Of a DNA stretch of 6,127 nt, positions 1-5,971 are shown one piece after another (within the stretch, counting starts at the first letter, position 1; the number at the start of each line of letters is the position of its first letter). The translations under genes were made by a program, and so were the position numbers. The DNA comes from an uncultured Pelosinus sp. (lineage in GTDB: Bacteria > Bacillota > Negativicutes > Sporomusales > Acetonemataceae), in assembly GCA_900542835.1 (NCBI GenBank), contig UQPB01000090.1:1-6127 (forward strand). Direction: 5' to 3'. The notes under the pieces were generated by a model that saw nothing but the letters and a program-made list of their open reading frames with translations, ran no database searches and was not told where the DNA came from.

Positions 1-435
1 CGCCGCTAACTGCGGCGTGGAGATAAACAGGCCGCCAAGATCCAGCCGGCCGCTGACCGATACGTTGGCAATGGTGCGGAAATCAGCACCGAACAGAAAC
101 TGCGCCACACCACGCAGAAACACCATCAGTCCGAACGTGGCAAAAATCTGGGCAATCGGCGGCGCGGTCAGCACTCGCTTGATCAGGATCTTATAGTTGA
201 CGACACCGAAGAAAAACAGGCACAGCAGGATCAACGGCATTGCCGCCAGCGGGCTGAGTCCGAAATAATGACTGAAAATATAGGCTAAAAACATGCTGAC
301 CATTAAGAAATCACCATGGGCGAAATTGGTGATGTCCATCACGCCGAAGATAATCGTCAGCCCCAACGCGATCAGCGCGTAAATGCAGCCCCACAGCACA
401 CCGTTAACCAGGGTTTGAAGCAATACCTCTGTCAA
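1..435 (-). CDS. LivH-type ABC transporter permease, N-terminal part (runs off the left edge)
   Basis: Inner-membrane permease of the branched-chain amino acid / amide (LivH) family, which forms half of the membrane channel of an ABC importer. I translated 145 codons by hand from a TTG start at 435-433. A GGAGG at 447-443 precedes it by 7 bases; the only nearby alternative TTG (440-438) meets a stop after two codons. The N-terminus begins MTEVLLQTLVNG. It is followed by a hydrophobic segment (about residues 9-32) and the family hallmark NFAHGD at residues 37-42. Further hydrophobic segments lie at about 44-57, 61-77 and 93-106. The reading frame is open to base 1, so the C-terminal half (LivH proteins are usually about 290 residues) lies outside the window. 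It starts 51 bases after the solute-binding protein gene and should be co-transcribed with it; the LivM, LivG and LivF partners would be expected further left. Family assignment is secure; substrate is unknown. Confidence 0.9.
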   Translation of the reverse strand, partial: MTEVLLQTLVNGVLWGCIYALIALGLTIIFGVMDITNFAHGDFLMVSMFLAYIFSHYFGLSPLAAMPLILLCLFFFGVVNYKILIKRVLTAPPIAQIFATFGLMVFLRGVAQFLFGADFRTIANVSVSGRLDLGGLFISTPQLAA

Positions 436-457
436 AGCAATCCCTCCTCGTATATGG

Positions 458-480
458 GGCGGTGAAGCAATCAGGCCGCC
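458..480 (-). other. small intercistronic hairpin between binding protein and permease genes
   Basis: On the minus strand GGCGG (480-476) can pair with CCGCC (462-458) around a 13-base loop. It lies in the 51-base gap between the two transporter genes and just upstream of the permease ribosome binding site. There is no T-run, so it is not a terminator. Such hairpins sometimes stabilise the upstream message, which would fit the usual excess of binding protein over permease; that role is inference. Confidence 0.3.
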
Positions 481-486
481 AGCCGC

Positions 487-1791
487 TTACGGGCGCTGGC
501 CCCATTTCGGCATCGGCCAGATAATCTCTTTTGAGGCCAGCTTCCACGGCCAGACTGTGACATATTCACCGTTTTGCACCTGTACGATAATACCGGATCC
601 CTCCGTATTCTGATGCGTTTTCGGATCGAATTTTACGCCTTTCCATGGCATGATCAGCTGATCCTCAGGCAGATTTGTCGCTTCCAGCGCCGTCTTGATC
701 GCTGCCGGATCAGTGGAGCCGGCGCGGTTGATGGCATCGGCCAGTACCAGAACGGCGGTAAAGGCGCGGGCAATATTGCCATTCATATTTGTGCCGTATT
801 TTTCTTTATACAGCTTGTTCACCTGTTCCACCAGCGGCTTGTTTTTGCCCAGATCCAGCGCCCATACCTCGCGGCTGAAAATGAAATGCCCATCCTTGCC
901 CAGTGATTTTAAGAACTCGGTATCGAGGAAGCCGGCGTTCATCGCCAGAATCGCGTCAGGATTATAATCCATATCCTTATAGGTTTTCATATACAGTATC
1001 GCGTCCGAAGCGTAGGAGGACTGCAAAACAATGTTGGCGCCGCTTGCCTTTAAGGTTTGCACCTCGCTGCCGACATTGGTGCTTTTTGCCGGGTAGGGAA
1101 CATCAGCGACAACGCTGTAGCCATACTGAGCGGCAGCCGCGTTCTCCGCCTTGCCGACATCGCTGCCCCACAGGGTGTTTTCATAAAGAATCCCCAGCTT
1201 CGCCTCTTTGATCTTGCCTTTTTCCTTGAGATCATTCATGAACTGAAAGAAGTTTTCCGAGAACATATTATCATCCGGCGTTGTCCGGAAAAACCATTTA
1301 AAGTTGCGGGTGATCAGAGAGGGAGAGGTGGAATCACCGTTGAGGAACGGCACTCCGTAGCGCTCTGCCACCTGGCTGGCGGTAGCGGTAACCGAGCTCT
1401 GGTAGGCGCCCATCAGCGCCGCCACCTTTTCCTGGGTAATCAGCCGTTCCGCCTCGCTCATGCCTTTTTCGGCCACGGCCTGGGAGTCACCGGTCACCAG
1501 CGTAACGCTCGCGCCGCCCAGGTTTGTCAGCCCCTTGCCCTTGGCCAGCGGCAGGTTCAGGTCGGGATAGTCGCCGTTGATGATCTCGGCCGCCAGATTG
1601 GCTCCGTTCATCATCTCAATACCCGTAATCGCCGAAGCGCCGGTCATCGGATAAATGATACCAATTTTGACATTCTTGGCCGTATCGGTTTTGGCCGCCT
1701 TCTGATCCGAACCGCAGCCGGCGGCAGCCAGGCTCAGCCCCAGGGCCAGCGCTAAAAACAGGCTTATCTTTTTGGTTTTGCCTTTCATCAT
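487..1791 (-). CDS. ABC transporter solute-binding lipoprotein, LivK-like (periplasmic-binding-protein type 1 fold)
   Basis: Membrane-anchored extracytoplasmic receptor that captures the substrate and delivers it to the LivH-type permease encoded downstream. The 434-residue product starts with a lysine-rich n-region (KGKTKK), a hydrophobic core (about 10-24) and a lipobox ending AAAGC, with Cys26 as the predicted lipidated residue; Ala rather than Leu at -3 is slightly unusual. The mature part begins with the typical strand KIGIIYPMTG (about residues 42-51) and has the family's ligand-site style segments GDSTSPS and FFRTTPDD. Its length is normal for Leu/Ile/Val- or amide-binding proteins with a signal peptide. 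The start at 1791 is chosen because AAGGAGA (1807-1801) sits 9 bases upstream; a second ATG follows immediately. A 170-base gap with a hairpin precedes it, suggesting separately tuned expression. LivK-like receptors bind branched-chain or other amino acids, amides, urea and aromatic acids, so the ligand cannot be assigned. Confidence 0.92.
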   Translation of the reverse strand: MMKGKTKKISLFLALALGLSLAAAGCGSDQKAAKTDTAKNVKIGIIYPMTGASAITGIEMMNGANLAAEIINGDYPDLNLPLAKGKGLTNLGGASVTLVTGDSQAVAEKGMSEAERLITQEKVAALMGAYQSSVTATASQVAERYGVPFLNGDSTSPSLITRNFKWFFRTTPDDNMFSENFFQFMNDLKEKGKIKEAKLGILYENTLWGSDVGKAENAAAAQYGYSVVADVPYPAKSTNVGSEVQTLKASGANIVLQSSYASDAILYMKTYKDMDYNPDAILAMNAGFLDTEFLKSLGKDGHFIFSREVWALDLGKNKPLVEQVNKLYKEKYGTNMNGNIARAFTAVLVLADAINRAGSTDPAAIKTALEATNLPEDQLIMPWKGVKFDPKTHQNTEGSGIIVQVQNGEYVTVWPWKLASKEIIWPMPKWGQRP

Positions 1792-1961
1792 TGCACTTTC
1801 TCTCCTTCTACTTATTAATGTCGGTACGGAACGGTTCGGGCAGGCGCATCACCCCCTTATCGAGTAAAAAGCACAAAGACCGCTCCCGTGCCGCAGCGGC
1901 GGAACGGAAACGGTCTGCATCGACCTGACCCGGATTGTTTAGTTGCATAAACGACGGTTAG
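1792..1961 (-). other. 170-base intergenic region separating enzyme and transporter genes
   Basis: This is the largest gap inside the cluster. Besides the hairpin at 1916-1866 it contains two copies of CCGTTCCG on the minus strand (1907-1900 and 1834-1827), the second inside a GAAC-C-GTTC inverted repeat, and the ribosome binding site of the solute-binding gene. No open frame with a plausible start was recognised, and no clear -35/-10 pair was seen. It does not match any riboswitch class I know. Confidence 0.5.
1866..1916 (-). terminator. intrinsic terminator or attenuator between the enzyme genes and the transporter genes
   Basis: Read on the minus strand, AGACCG (1916-1911) pairs with CGGTCT (1882-1877). 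Inside, CCGT (1907-1904) pairs with ACGG (1889-1886), and GCCG pairs with CGGC around a CTG apex, giving an imperfect hairpin of about 40 bases. It is followed directly by the T-rich tail TTTGTGCTTTTT. The other strand has no T-rich tail, so the orientation is clear. It lies 45 bases after the DUF1445 gene stop and 74 bases before the solute-binding gene. I found no convincing SigA promoter between this hairpin and 1791, so it may act as a partial terminator that lowers transporter expression. The pairing has internal loops, so strength is uncertain. Confidence 0.55.
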
Positions 1962-2753
1962 CTAGATAACCGCCAGGTCTTCATCGCGAAGATCGCAGAT
2001 GAACATGTGCCCCGGAACATGCGTCAGCATGGTGGCCGGCTTGCTGCGCATAGCCACCGCCTGGGGTGTCACGCCGCAGGCCCAGAATACCGGCACTTCA
2101 CCGGGGCGGATCGCCACCGGCTCGCCAAAATCAGGCTTATCAATATCATTGATGCCGATACGGCGGGGCGATCCGATATGAACCGGCGCCCCGTGCGCCA
2201 GCGGCGTCCGCGAGGTAATCTGCACCGCCCTTGCCAGCATCGGCTCGGGAACAGGACGCATGCTGACAACCATCGGCCCGGAAAATGCTCCCGCCGGCGT
2301 GCATTCCAGATTGGTTATATACATCGGCACCGCGTGATCCTCTTCAATATGCCTGACCGGTATGCCGTTGCGCAAGAAGGCGGTTTCAAACGTGAAGCTG
2401 CAGCCGATCAGAAACCCGATCATATCATCGCGCCAGTAAGCTTCGAGATCGCTGACTTCGGCGCTCAATTCACCATCTTTATACACCCGGTAGCGGGGAA
2501 TGTCATAACGTAAGTCGGCCCCCGGCGCCACCAGCCGCGGTTCGAACGAGCCGAGCTCGGTAACGTCCAGAATCGGGCAGGGCTTGGGGTTGCGCTGGGC
2601 AAACAGCAGGAAATCATAGGCCAGTGCTTTTGGCAGCACGACCAGATTGGCCTGCACATAACCAGGCGCGAGACCGGACGTCGGCTTTGACAATAAGGCG
2701 TCGCGGTATAGCTTGCGTAATTCGACCGGGGTCGCCTGCGTTAAATTTTCCAT
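1962..2753 (-). CDS. DUF1445 family protein (putative hydro-lyase / D-glutamate cyclase family)
   Basis: Cytoplasmic protein of the YcsI/DUF1445 family, annotated in databases as putative hydro-lyase or D-glutamate cyclase family; the bacterial reaction is poorly established. The 263-residue length is typical. Recognisable conserved blocks in order are GLAPGYVQANL (27-37), FAQRNPKPCP (51-60), LRYDIPRYRV (81-90), GFLIGCSF (113-120), YITN near 145-148, GPMVVSMRP (159-167), PVFWACGVTPQ (221-231) and THVPGHMFICDL (244-255). A strong GGAGGAGG (2767-2760) lies 6 bases before the ATG, so the start is secure. It follows the aminotransferase gene by 33 bases and is the last of the four enzyme genes. 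Human DGLUCY joins a DUF1445 domain to a separate DUF4392 domain; the latter is absent here, so D-glutamate cyclisation should not be assumed. Its position beside an aminotransferase and an amino-acid-type importer is consistent with a role in amino acid or oxo-acid metabolism. Confidence 0.9.
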   Translation of the reverse strand: MENLTQATPVELRKLYRDALLSKPTSGLAPGYVQANLVVLPKALAYDFLLFAQRNPKPCPILDVTELGSFEPRLVAPGADLRYDIPRYRVYKDGELSAEVSDLEAYWRDDMIGFLIGCSFTFETAFLRNGIPVRHIEEDHAVPMYITNLECTPAGAFSGPMVVSMRPVPEPMLARAVQITSRTPLAHGAPVHIGSPRRIGINDIDKPDFGEPVAIRPGEVPVFWACGVTPQAVAMRSKPATMLTHVPGHMFICDLRDEDLAVI

Positions 2754-2768
2754 TTTGCATCCTCCTCC

Positions 2769-2782
2769 GGCGCTGACGCGCC
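2769..2782 (-). other. short hairpin abutting the DUF1445 gene ribosome binding site
   Basis: On the minus strand GGCGC-GTCA-GCGCC forms a 5-bp GC stem with a 4-base loop and ends one base before the GGAGGAGG ribosome binding site. It occupies much of the 33-base gap after the aminotransferase stop. There is no T-run. It could mark an RNA processing site or affect translation initiation; this is inference from position only. Confidence 0.35.
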
Positions 2783-2786
2783 TGCT

Positions 2787-4022
2787 TTATTCGCCCACCG
2801 CGGTGAAGGCACGCTTAACGGCGGCGGCCAGTCCCGGCATCTTGGCGGTTGGAATGGCGCAAACCGCAATCCGCACACCTTTTTCCAGCGGTACCAGGTA
2901 AATGTTTTCCGCCGCCAGTTTATCGCAGACAGCATCAGGCTGACTGGTCGGCAGGCTAAGGAAAAAGCCGGCGATATAGGGCAGCATGCCCAGTTGAACA
3001 GCAGCGGCCTCCTGAATAAAAATCTGCGCCCGCTGCCGGATCAACCCGACAAATTCATCGCGCTCGCTCTCCAGGCTGGCCGCCAGACCGGGATCACGGT
3101 AAATAGCAGTCAGTGTCTGCATCGCACCGCGGTTGATATTCGACCAGGTTGCCCGGCTGGTGTATTCATTGATATTGACGAATTCCTCCATCACCTCTTT
3201 ATCAGAGGAAATGCCAATCATCGCGCCAACCCGCTGTCCGTATACGGTAAAACTTTTCGACATGCTGACCGCTACAATGGTCAGGATACCGGCAGGCAGT
3301 TTTTCAAACTGCTTAAATAACCGCTTACTGTCAGTGCTGCCGGCAAAGTCGAGATAAGCCGCGTCCAGCAGCAGCGTAATCCGCTTGCCCCGCGCTTCAT
3401 GCTGGCGGCAGACGGCCAGCACCCCTTCCCAGTCCTGCGCCGACAGGCTGTAGCCGGTCGGATTATGAGCCGGCGTATTAAAGATGACCAGCAGACTGTC
3501 CTGCCCGGCCAGTACTCGTGCCGCCTGATCCGCAAACGCCTGCAGATTGAACTGCAGTTTATCATCAAACAGGGGGAATGTGTCCAGGCGGCGCAGCGCC
3601 TCCTGGCATAACACCCGGTAGGGAGTCCAGAACCAGTCTGTGGTCAAAACTGTATCACCAATTTCGGAATAATTCCAGATCGAATGGTGCAGCGCGCCGG
3701 CGCCGCCGGCGGTCGCAACGGCCTGAATGTAAGCATCCGGCCTGTATTCGCCAAAAGTTGACGCGACGACATCGGCCAAAAAGTCCGGCAGGCCGCGGAT
3801 CGGCGCATAGGCGATCATTTCAGCCGTCGGCAGGTTGCGCAGCACCTTTTCAACCGTCGGCAGGCAGACCAGCTGCCCCTGATCGCTGAGCAGCACTCCC
3901 TGCGTTCCGTTGACAACCTGCTCCCGGCCCAGACGATTAATTGCCTGCTGCGCTTTCGCGCCGGCGCCAAAAATCTTGTCGACGGCAATCTTGCCGCGGG
4001 CGTGCGTAGCTGCCATGTTCAT
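2787..4022 (-). CDS. PLP-dependent aminotransferase, class I/II (aspartate/aromatic type)
   Basis: Cytoplasmic fold-type I aminotransferase expected to interconvert an amino acid and its 2-oxo acid. Numbering from the upstream ATG at 4037 (416 residues), the hallmarks are HNPTG (191-195, with the Asn that contacts PLP), Asp225 and Tyr228 in LLLDAAYLDF, the Schiff-base Lys261 in SMSKSF, Arg269 in QRVGAMIG, and Arg389 in GVRIAV as the substrate-carboxylate arginine. The SMSKSFTVYGQRVGA arrangement resembles the AspC/TyrB subgroup (S-x-SK-N-F-x-x-Y-x-x-RVG). Several in-frame ATGs exist (4037, 4031, 4022, 4016). I prefer 4022 because TGGAG (4036-4032) lies 9 bases upstream, while 4037 has no good site; 4016 is also possible. 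The start lies about 22 bases after the SDR stop. All catalytic residues are present, so it should be active. The amino donor and acceptor are unknown. Confidence 0.92.
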   Translation of the reverse strand: MNMAATHARGKIAVDKIFGAGAKAQQAINRLGREQVVNGTQGVLLSDQGQLVCLPTVEKVLRNLPTAEMIAYAPIRGLPDFLADVVASTFGEYRPDAYIQAVATAGGAGALHHSIWNYSEIGDTVLTTDWFWTPYRVLCQEALRRLDTFPLFDDKLQFNLQAFADQAARVLAGQDSLLVIFNTPAHNPTGYSLSAQDWEGVLAVCRQHEARGKRITLLLDAAYLDFAGSTDSKRLFKQFEKLPAGILTIVAVSMSKSFTVYGQRVGAMIGISSDKEVMEEFVNINEYTSRATWSNINRGAMQTLTAIYRDPGLAASLESERDEFVGLIRQRAQIFIQEAAAVQLGMLPYIAGFFLSLPTSQPDAVCDKLAAENIYLVPLEKGVRIAVCAIPTAKMPGLAAAVKRAFTAVGE

Positions 4023-4044
4023 ACCTTTCATCTCCATTTCCAGA

Positions 4045-4833
4045 TTAGAATGCCTTAGTCATACCGCCATCGGCAAGGATTGTCTGTCCGGTAATATAGC
4101 TATTGGCTTCCGAGCAAAGAAACACAGTCAGTCTGGCGTATTCCTCCGGCAAGCCGTAACGGCCAAGCGGAATGCCTTTGATCGCGTTTGCCGCGACCTC
4201 GTCCACGCTGATGCCGGCTTTATCGGCCCGCACCTTATCCAAATAGGCGATGCGGTCGGTAGCAATGCGGCCCGGTCCCAGCACGTTGATCAGAATGTTG
4301 TCTTTGCCCAGTTCCTGCGACAGGGTTTTCGTCAGCCCGACAACACCCATGCGAAACGTATTGGATAAGATCAGGTTCTCAAGCACCTGCTTGACCGACG
4401 ATGAGGTGTAATTGACAATCCGGCCTTTGCCAAGCTGGCGCATTGACGGCAGCACTTCCCGGATCGTGCGGATATAGGACAACAGATTCAGCTCATACGC
4501 CTGCTGCCAGGCGGCGTCGTCAAAACTGTCAAATACGCCGGCAGGCGGGCCGCCGGAATTATTCACCAGCGCAAAAACCGGACCGAACGCGCTGACGGTG
4601 TTGGCGACAGCGGTCCGGATTGCCTCAGGGCAGGTAATATCGCCCGCCGTGTACGCCGGCTCCCTGCCGGTAGCGGCCTTTATCTCCGCCTGAGCCGCTT
4701 TCAGCTTTTCCTCCGATTGACTAAACAGCATTACGCGAGCGCCTTCGCGCGCGAATTCCAATGCCGCCGCCTTGCCGAGGCCGGCGCTTGAAGCCATTAC
4801 CAGCACGGCTTTATCGGTCAGTCCCAGTTGCAT
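4045..4833 (-). CDS. short-chain dehydrogenase/reductase (SDR) with atypical active site
   Basis: Classical-length SDR with a Rossmann fold. Numbering from the first in-frame codon at 4842 (265 residues), the cofactor loop is ASSAGLG (17-23), a variant of TGxxxGxG; NNSGG (94-98) replaces NNAG; Asn119 and Ser147 sit where the catalytic Asn and Ser are expected; and the PG turn is at 190-191. The Tyr-x3-Lys pair, however, reads Ser160-x3-Arg164 (in LILSNTFRMG), aligned by the 13-residue spacing from Ser147 and the downstream GLTK. Homologues are usually labelled 3-oxoacyl-ACP reductase-like, but with this pair missing ordinary carbonyl reduction is doubtful. I set the start at the ATG at 4833 because AAGGAG (4847-4842) is 8 bases upstream; the GTG at 4842 overlaps that site, and the ATG at 4839 is only 2 bases away. 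The gene begins 5 bases after the FAH gene stop, indicating tight co-translation. Confidence 0.9.
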   Translation of the reverse strand: MQLGLTDKAVLVMASSAGLGKAAALEFAREGARVMLFSQSEEKLKAAQAEIKAATGREPAYTAGDITCPEAIRTAVANTVSAFGPVFALVNNSGGPPAGVFDSFDDAAWQQAYELNLLSYIRTIREVLPSMRQLGKGRIVNYTSSSVKQVLENLILSNTFRMGVVGLTKTLSQELGKDNILINVLGPGRIATDRIAYLDKVRADKAGISVDEVAANAIKGIPLGRYGLPEEYARLTVFLCSEANSYITGQTILADGGMTKAF

Positions 4834-4838
4834 TTTCA

Positions 4839-5735
4839 TCACTCCTTCGGCGATCCGGCTGCAAGCTTGCGGTCGATAACCGGATTTTGCAGCGGCTCAA
4901 AACCGTCTATGCGGCATTCGGCGGTATCGCCATGGGCGATGCGGACAGCGCGGGGCGTTCCGGTGCAAATAATATCCCCCGGCAGCATAGTGGCAACCTG
5001 GCTGTGAAACGAAACCAGATAGGCAGGCGGAAACGTCATATTCGCCACCACATTCTGCGCATGCACTGCCCCGTTCAGCACCGTTGCCACTGTCAACCCG
5101 GCAACATCGCCGATTTCATCAGGCGTTACCAGCTCCGGACCGAAGGAAAAAAAGCTGTCAAAGTTTTTCGACCGTGTCAGATAGCGGGGATTGAGCGCCA
5201 AAATATCCTCCGCCGTCATATCAATCAGGGTTGTGAAGCCGGCCACAGCCTCCAGCCAGTCGCTTTCCGCCACATCGCGGCAGGTCTTGCCAAAAATAAT
5301 GCCTAACTCGGCTTCGGCGGTGGTTCGCTCCGACTGCAGCGGAATGCTGATCGTATCGCCGGGGCCAATAACGGTTGTGTCAAATTTGGCGAAACTGGCC
5401 GGCGAATGCGTCGGCGCTTTTTCCGCCAGATCGCCCGCATGCTCGACATAATTCAATCCGATTCCCCAGATCTTGCGGGGATGCCGGTATAGCGGCGCGA
5501 AGCGGGCCTGTTTTTTGTCCACAACGACATCTGTCATTGCGGCCAGCAGCCGTTCACCTTCGCCGCGGTGCCACGCATGCAGCGAAGCAAATTGCCCGCT
5601 GGTCAGCAGCTCCAGCAGATTGGTCTCCCAGGCAGACCCCAGCGCCTTATTGATTTCGCGGATAAGGATATAGCCTTCCCCGACTCTGATTGCCGCTTCT
5701 TCCTGCTCGTCGCATCGCAAAGTAGCTAATCGCAT
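4839..5735 (-). CDS. fumarylacetoacetate hydrolase (FAH) family protein
   Basis: Cytoplasmic metal-dependent enzyme of the FAH superfamily, whose members hydrolyse, decarboxylate, isomerise or dehydrate 2-oxo and enol acids (acylpyruvases, hydroxyheptadienedioate isomerases, 2-keto-3-deoxy acid dehydratases). The 298-residue product has a variable N-terminal region (1-85) and then the catalytic fold. Visible features are GIGLNY (91-96), the metal ligands Glu141 and Glu143 in TAEAELGIIFGK, the third ligand Asp172 in LIDMTAED, Lys190 in RSKNFDSFFSFGP, and the closing GDIICTGTP (253-261). The active site therefore looks intact. The start is secured by GGAGG (5747-5743) 7 bases upstream. It is the first gene of the operon, preceded by a structured leader, and its stop overlaps the SDR ribosome-binding region. 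Exact reaction cannot be chosen from sequence; a 2-oxo acid made by the aminotransferase is a reasonable substrate type. Confidence 0.92.
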   Translation of the reverse strand: MRLATLRCDEQEEAAIRVGEGYILIREINKALGSAWETNLLELLTSGQFASLHAWHRGEGERLLAAMTDVVVDKKQARFAPLYRHPRKIWGIGLNYVEHAGDLAEKAPTHSPASFAKFDTTVIGPGDTISIPLQSERTTAEAELGIIFGKTCRDVAESDWLEAVAGFTTLIDMTAEDILALNPRYLTRSKNFDSFFSFGPELVTPDEIGDVAGLTVATVLNGAVHAQNVVANMTFPPAYLVSFHSQVATMLPGDIICTGTPRAVRIAHGDTAECRIDGFEPLQNPVIDRKLAAGSPKE

Positions 5736-5916
5736 ATTCCCGCCTCCATATTACAAAATTGCAGCGGCCGGTTGCCGTCAGGTAAGAGCGGCAAGAAAAA
5801 AAGACGCTGACGCAAGAAGCCTTTGCTTCTTTACGTGAGCGCCTTTGCTCCCCTGCCGCAGTCGCTTCAGTCATAGAAGCAGCGTTCCGGCCCCGTGCCG
5901 TTGCCGGTACGATTTT
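5736..5916 (-). promoter_or_regulatory. structured 5' leader of the FAH-SDR-aminotransferase-DUF1445 operon
   Basis: From the predicted transcription start near 5916 to the FAH start codon lie about 180 nt that can fold into four successive hairpins on the minus strand: CCGGC/GCCGG (5907-5903 with 5891-5887), GCTTC/GAAGC (5880-5876 with 5868-5864), the terminator (5846-5800), and TTGCCG/CGGCAA (5794-5789 with 5777-5772). GCTTCT at 5880-5875 is perfectly complementary to AGAAGC (5830-5825) in the 5' arm of the terminator, and CGGCAA at 5906-5901 could compete for TTGCCG at 5794-5789. These alternatives are the kind expected of an attenuator. I could not match it to a T-box or to a riboswitch class I know. 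Confidence 0.45.
5796..5846 (-). terminator. strong intrinsic terminator in the operon leader
   Basis: On the minus strand AAAGGCGCT (5846-5838) pairs with AGCGTCTTT (5808-5800), nine pairs including one G-T. After a C/C mismatch, ACG pairs with CGT, and at the tip AGAAGC (5830-5825) pairs with GCTTCT (5820-5815) around an AAAG loop. The 3' arm runs into seven consecutive Ts (5802-5796). It stands 60 bases upstream of the FAH gene and downstream of the only good promoter I see. It would either attenuate the operon or end a transcript entering from the right. Confidence 0.8.
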
Positions 5917-5922
5917 GTTTCT

Positions 5923-5951
5923 ATTGTATTCCATCAGTCCGGATAAGTAAA
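5923..5951 (-). promoter_or_regulatory. SigA-type promoter candidate for the operon
   Basis: The minus strand has TTTACT (5951-5946, four of six matches to TTGACA), a 17-base spacer and TACAAT (5928-5923, five of six matches to TATAAT). The region is more AT-rich than the genes. Transcription would start near 5916, upstream of the structured leader. The short gap between the leader terminator and the FAH start offers no better promoter: a TGTAAT there has no -35 partner and would leave no room for the ribosome binding site. Confidence 0.6.
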
Positions 5952-5971
5952 ATCGATTTACTGCATATTTA

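Noticed and set aside
1057..1755. Long plus-strand open frame (232 codons) opposite the solute-binding protein gene
   Set aside because: It lies wholly antisense to a clearly identified lipoprotein gene, has no recognisable domain, and is expected as a shadow of GC-rich coding sequence.
1827..1839. CGGAACGGTTCGG as an operator
   Set aside because: The inverted repeat is only four base pairs on each side of the centre and is not clearly repeated before the operon promoter, so a regulator site cannot be supported.
1999..2513. Plus-strand open frames opposite the DUF1445 gene
   Set aside because: They are antisense to a well-conserved gene, lack domains, and are explained by codon bias of the real gene.
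5751..5764. TGTAAT at the end of the leader as a promoter -10 for the FAH gene
   Set aside because: No -35 element lies at suitable spacing, and the start site would fall at the ribosome binding site.
5736..5916. T-box or known riboswitch in the operon leader
   Set aside because: I looked for a T-box core (GGTGG-ACCGCG type) and for remembered motifs of c-di-GMP, SAM, TPP, cobalamin and guanidine riboswitches and found no convincing match; only a GCAAAGG string is faintly similar to one class.
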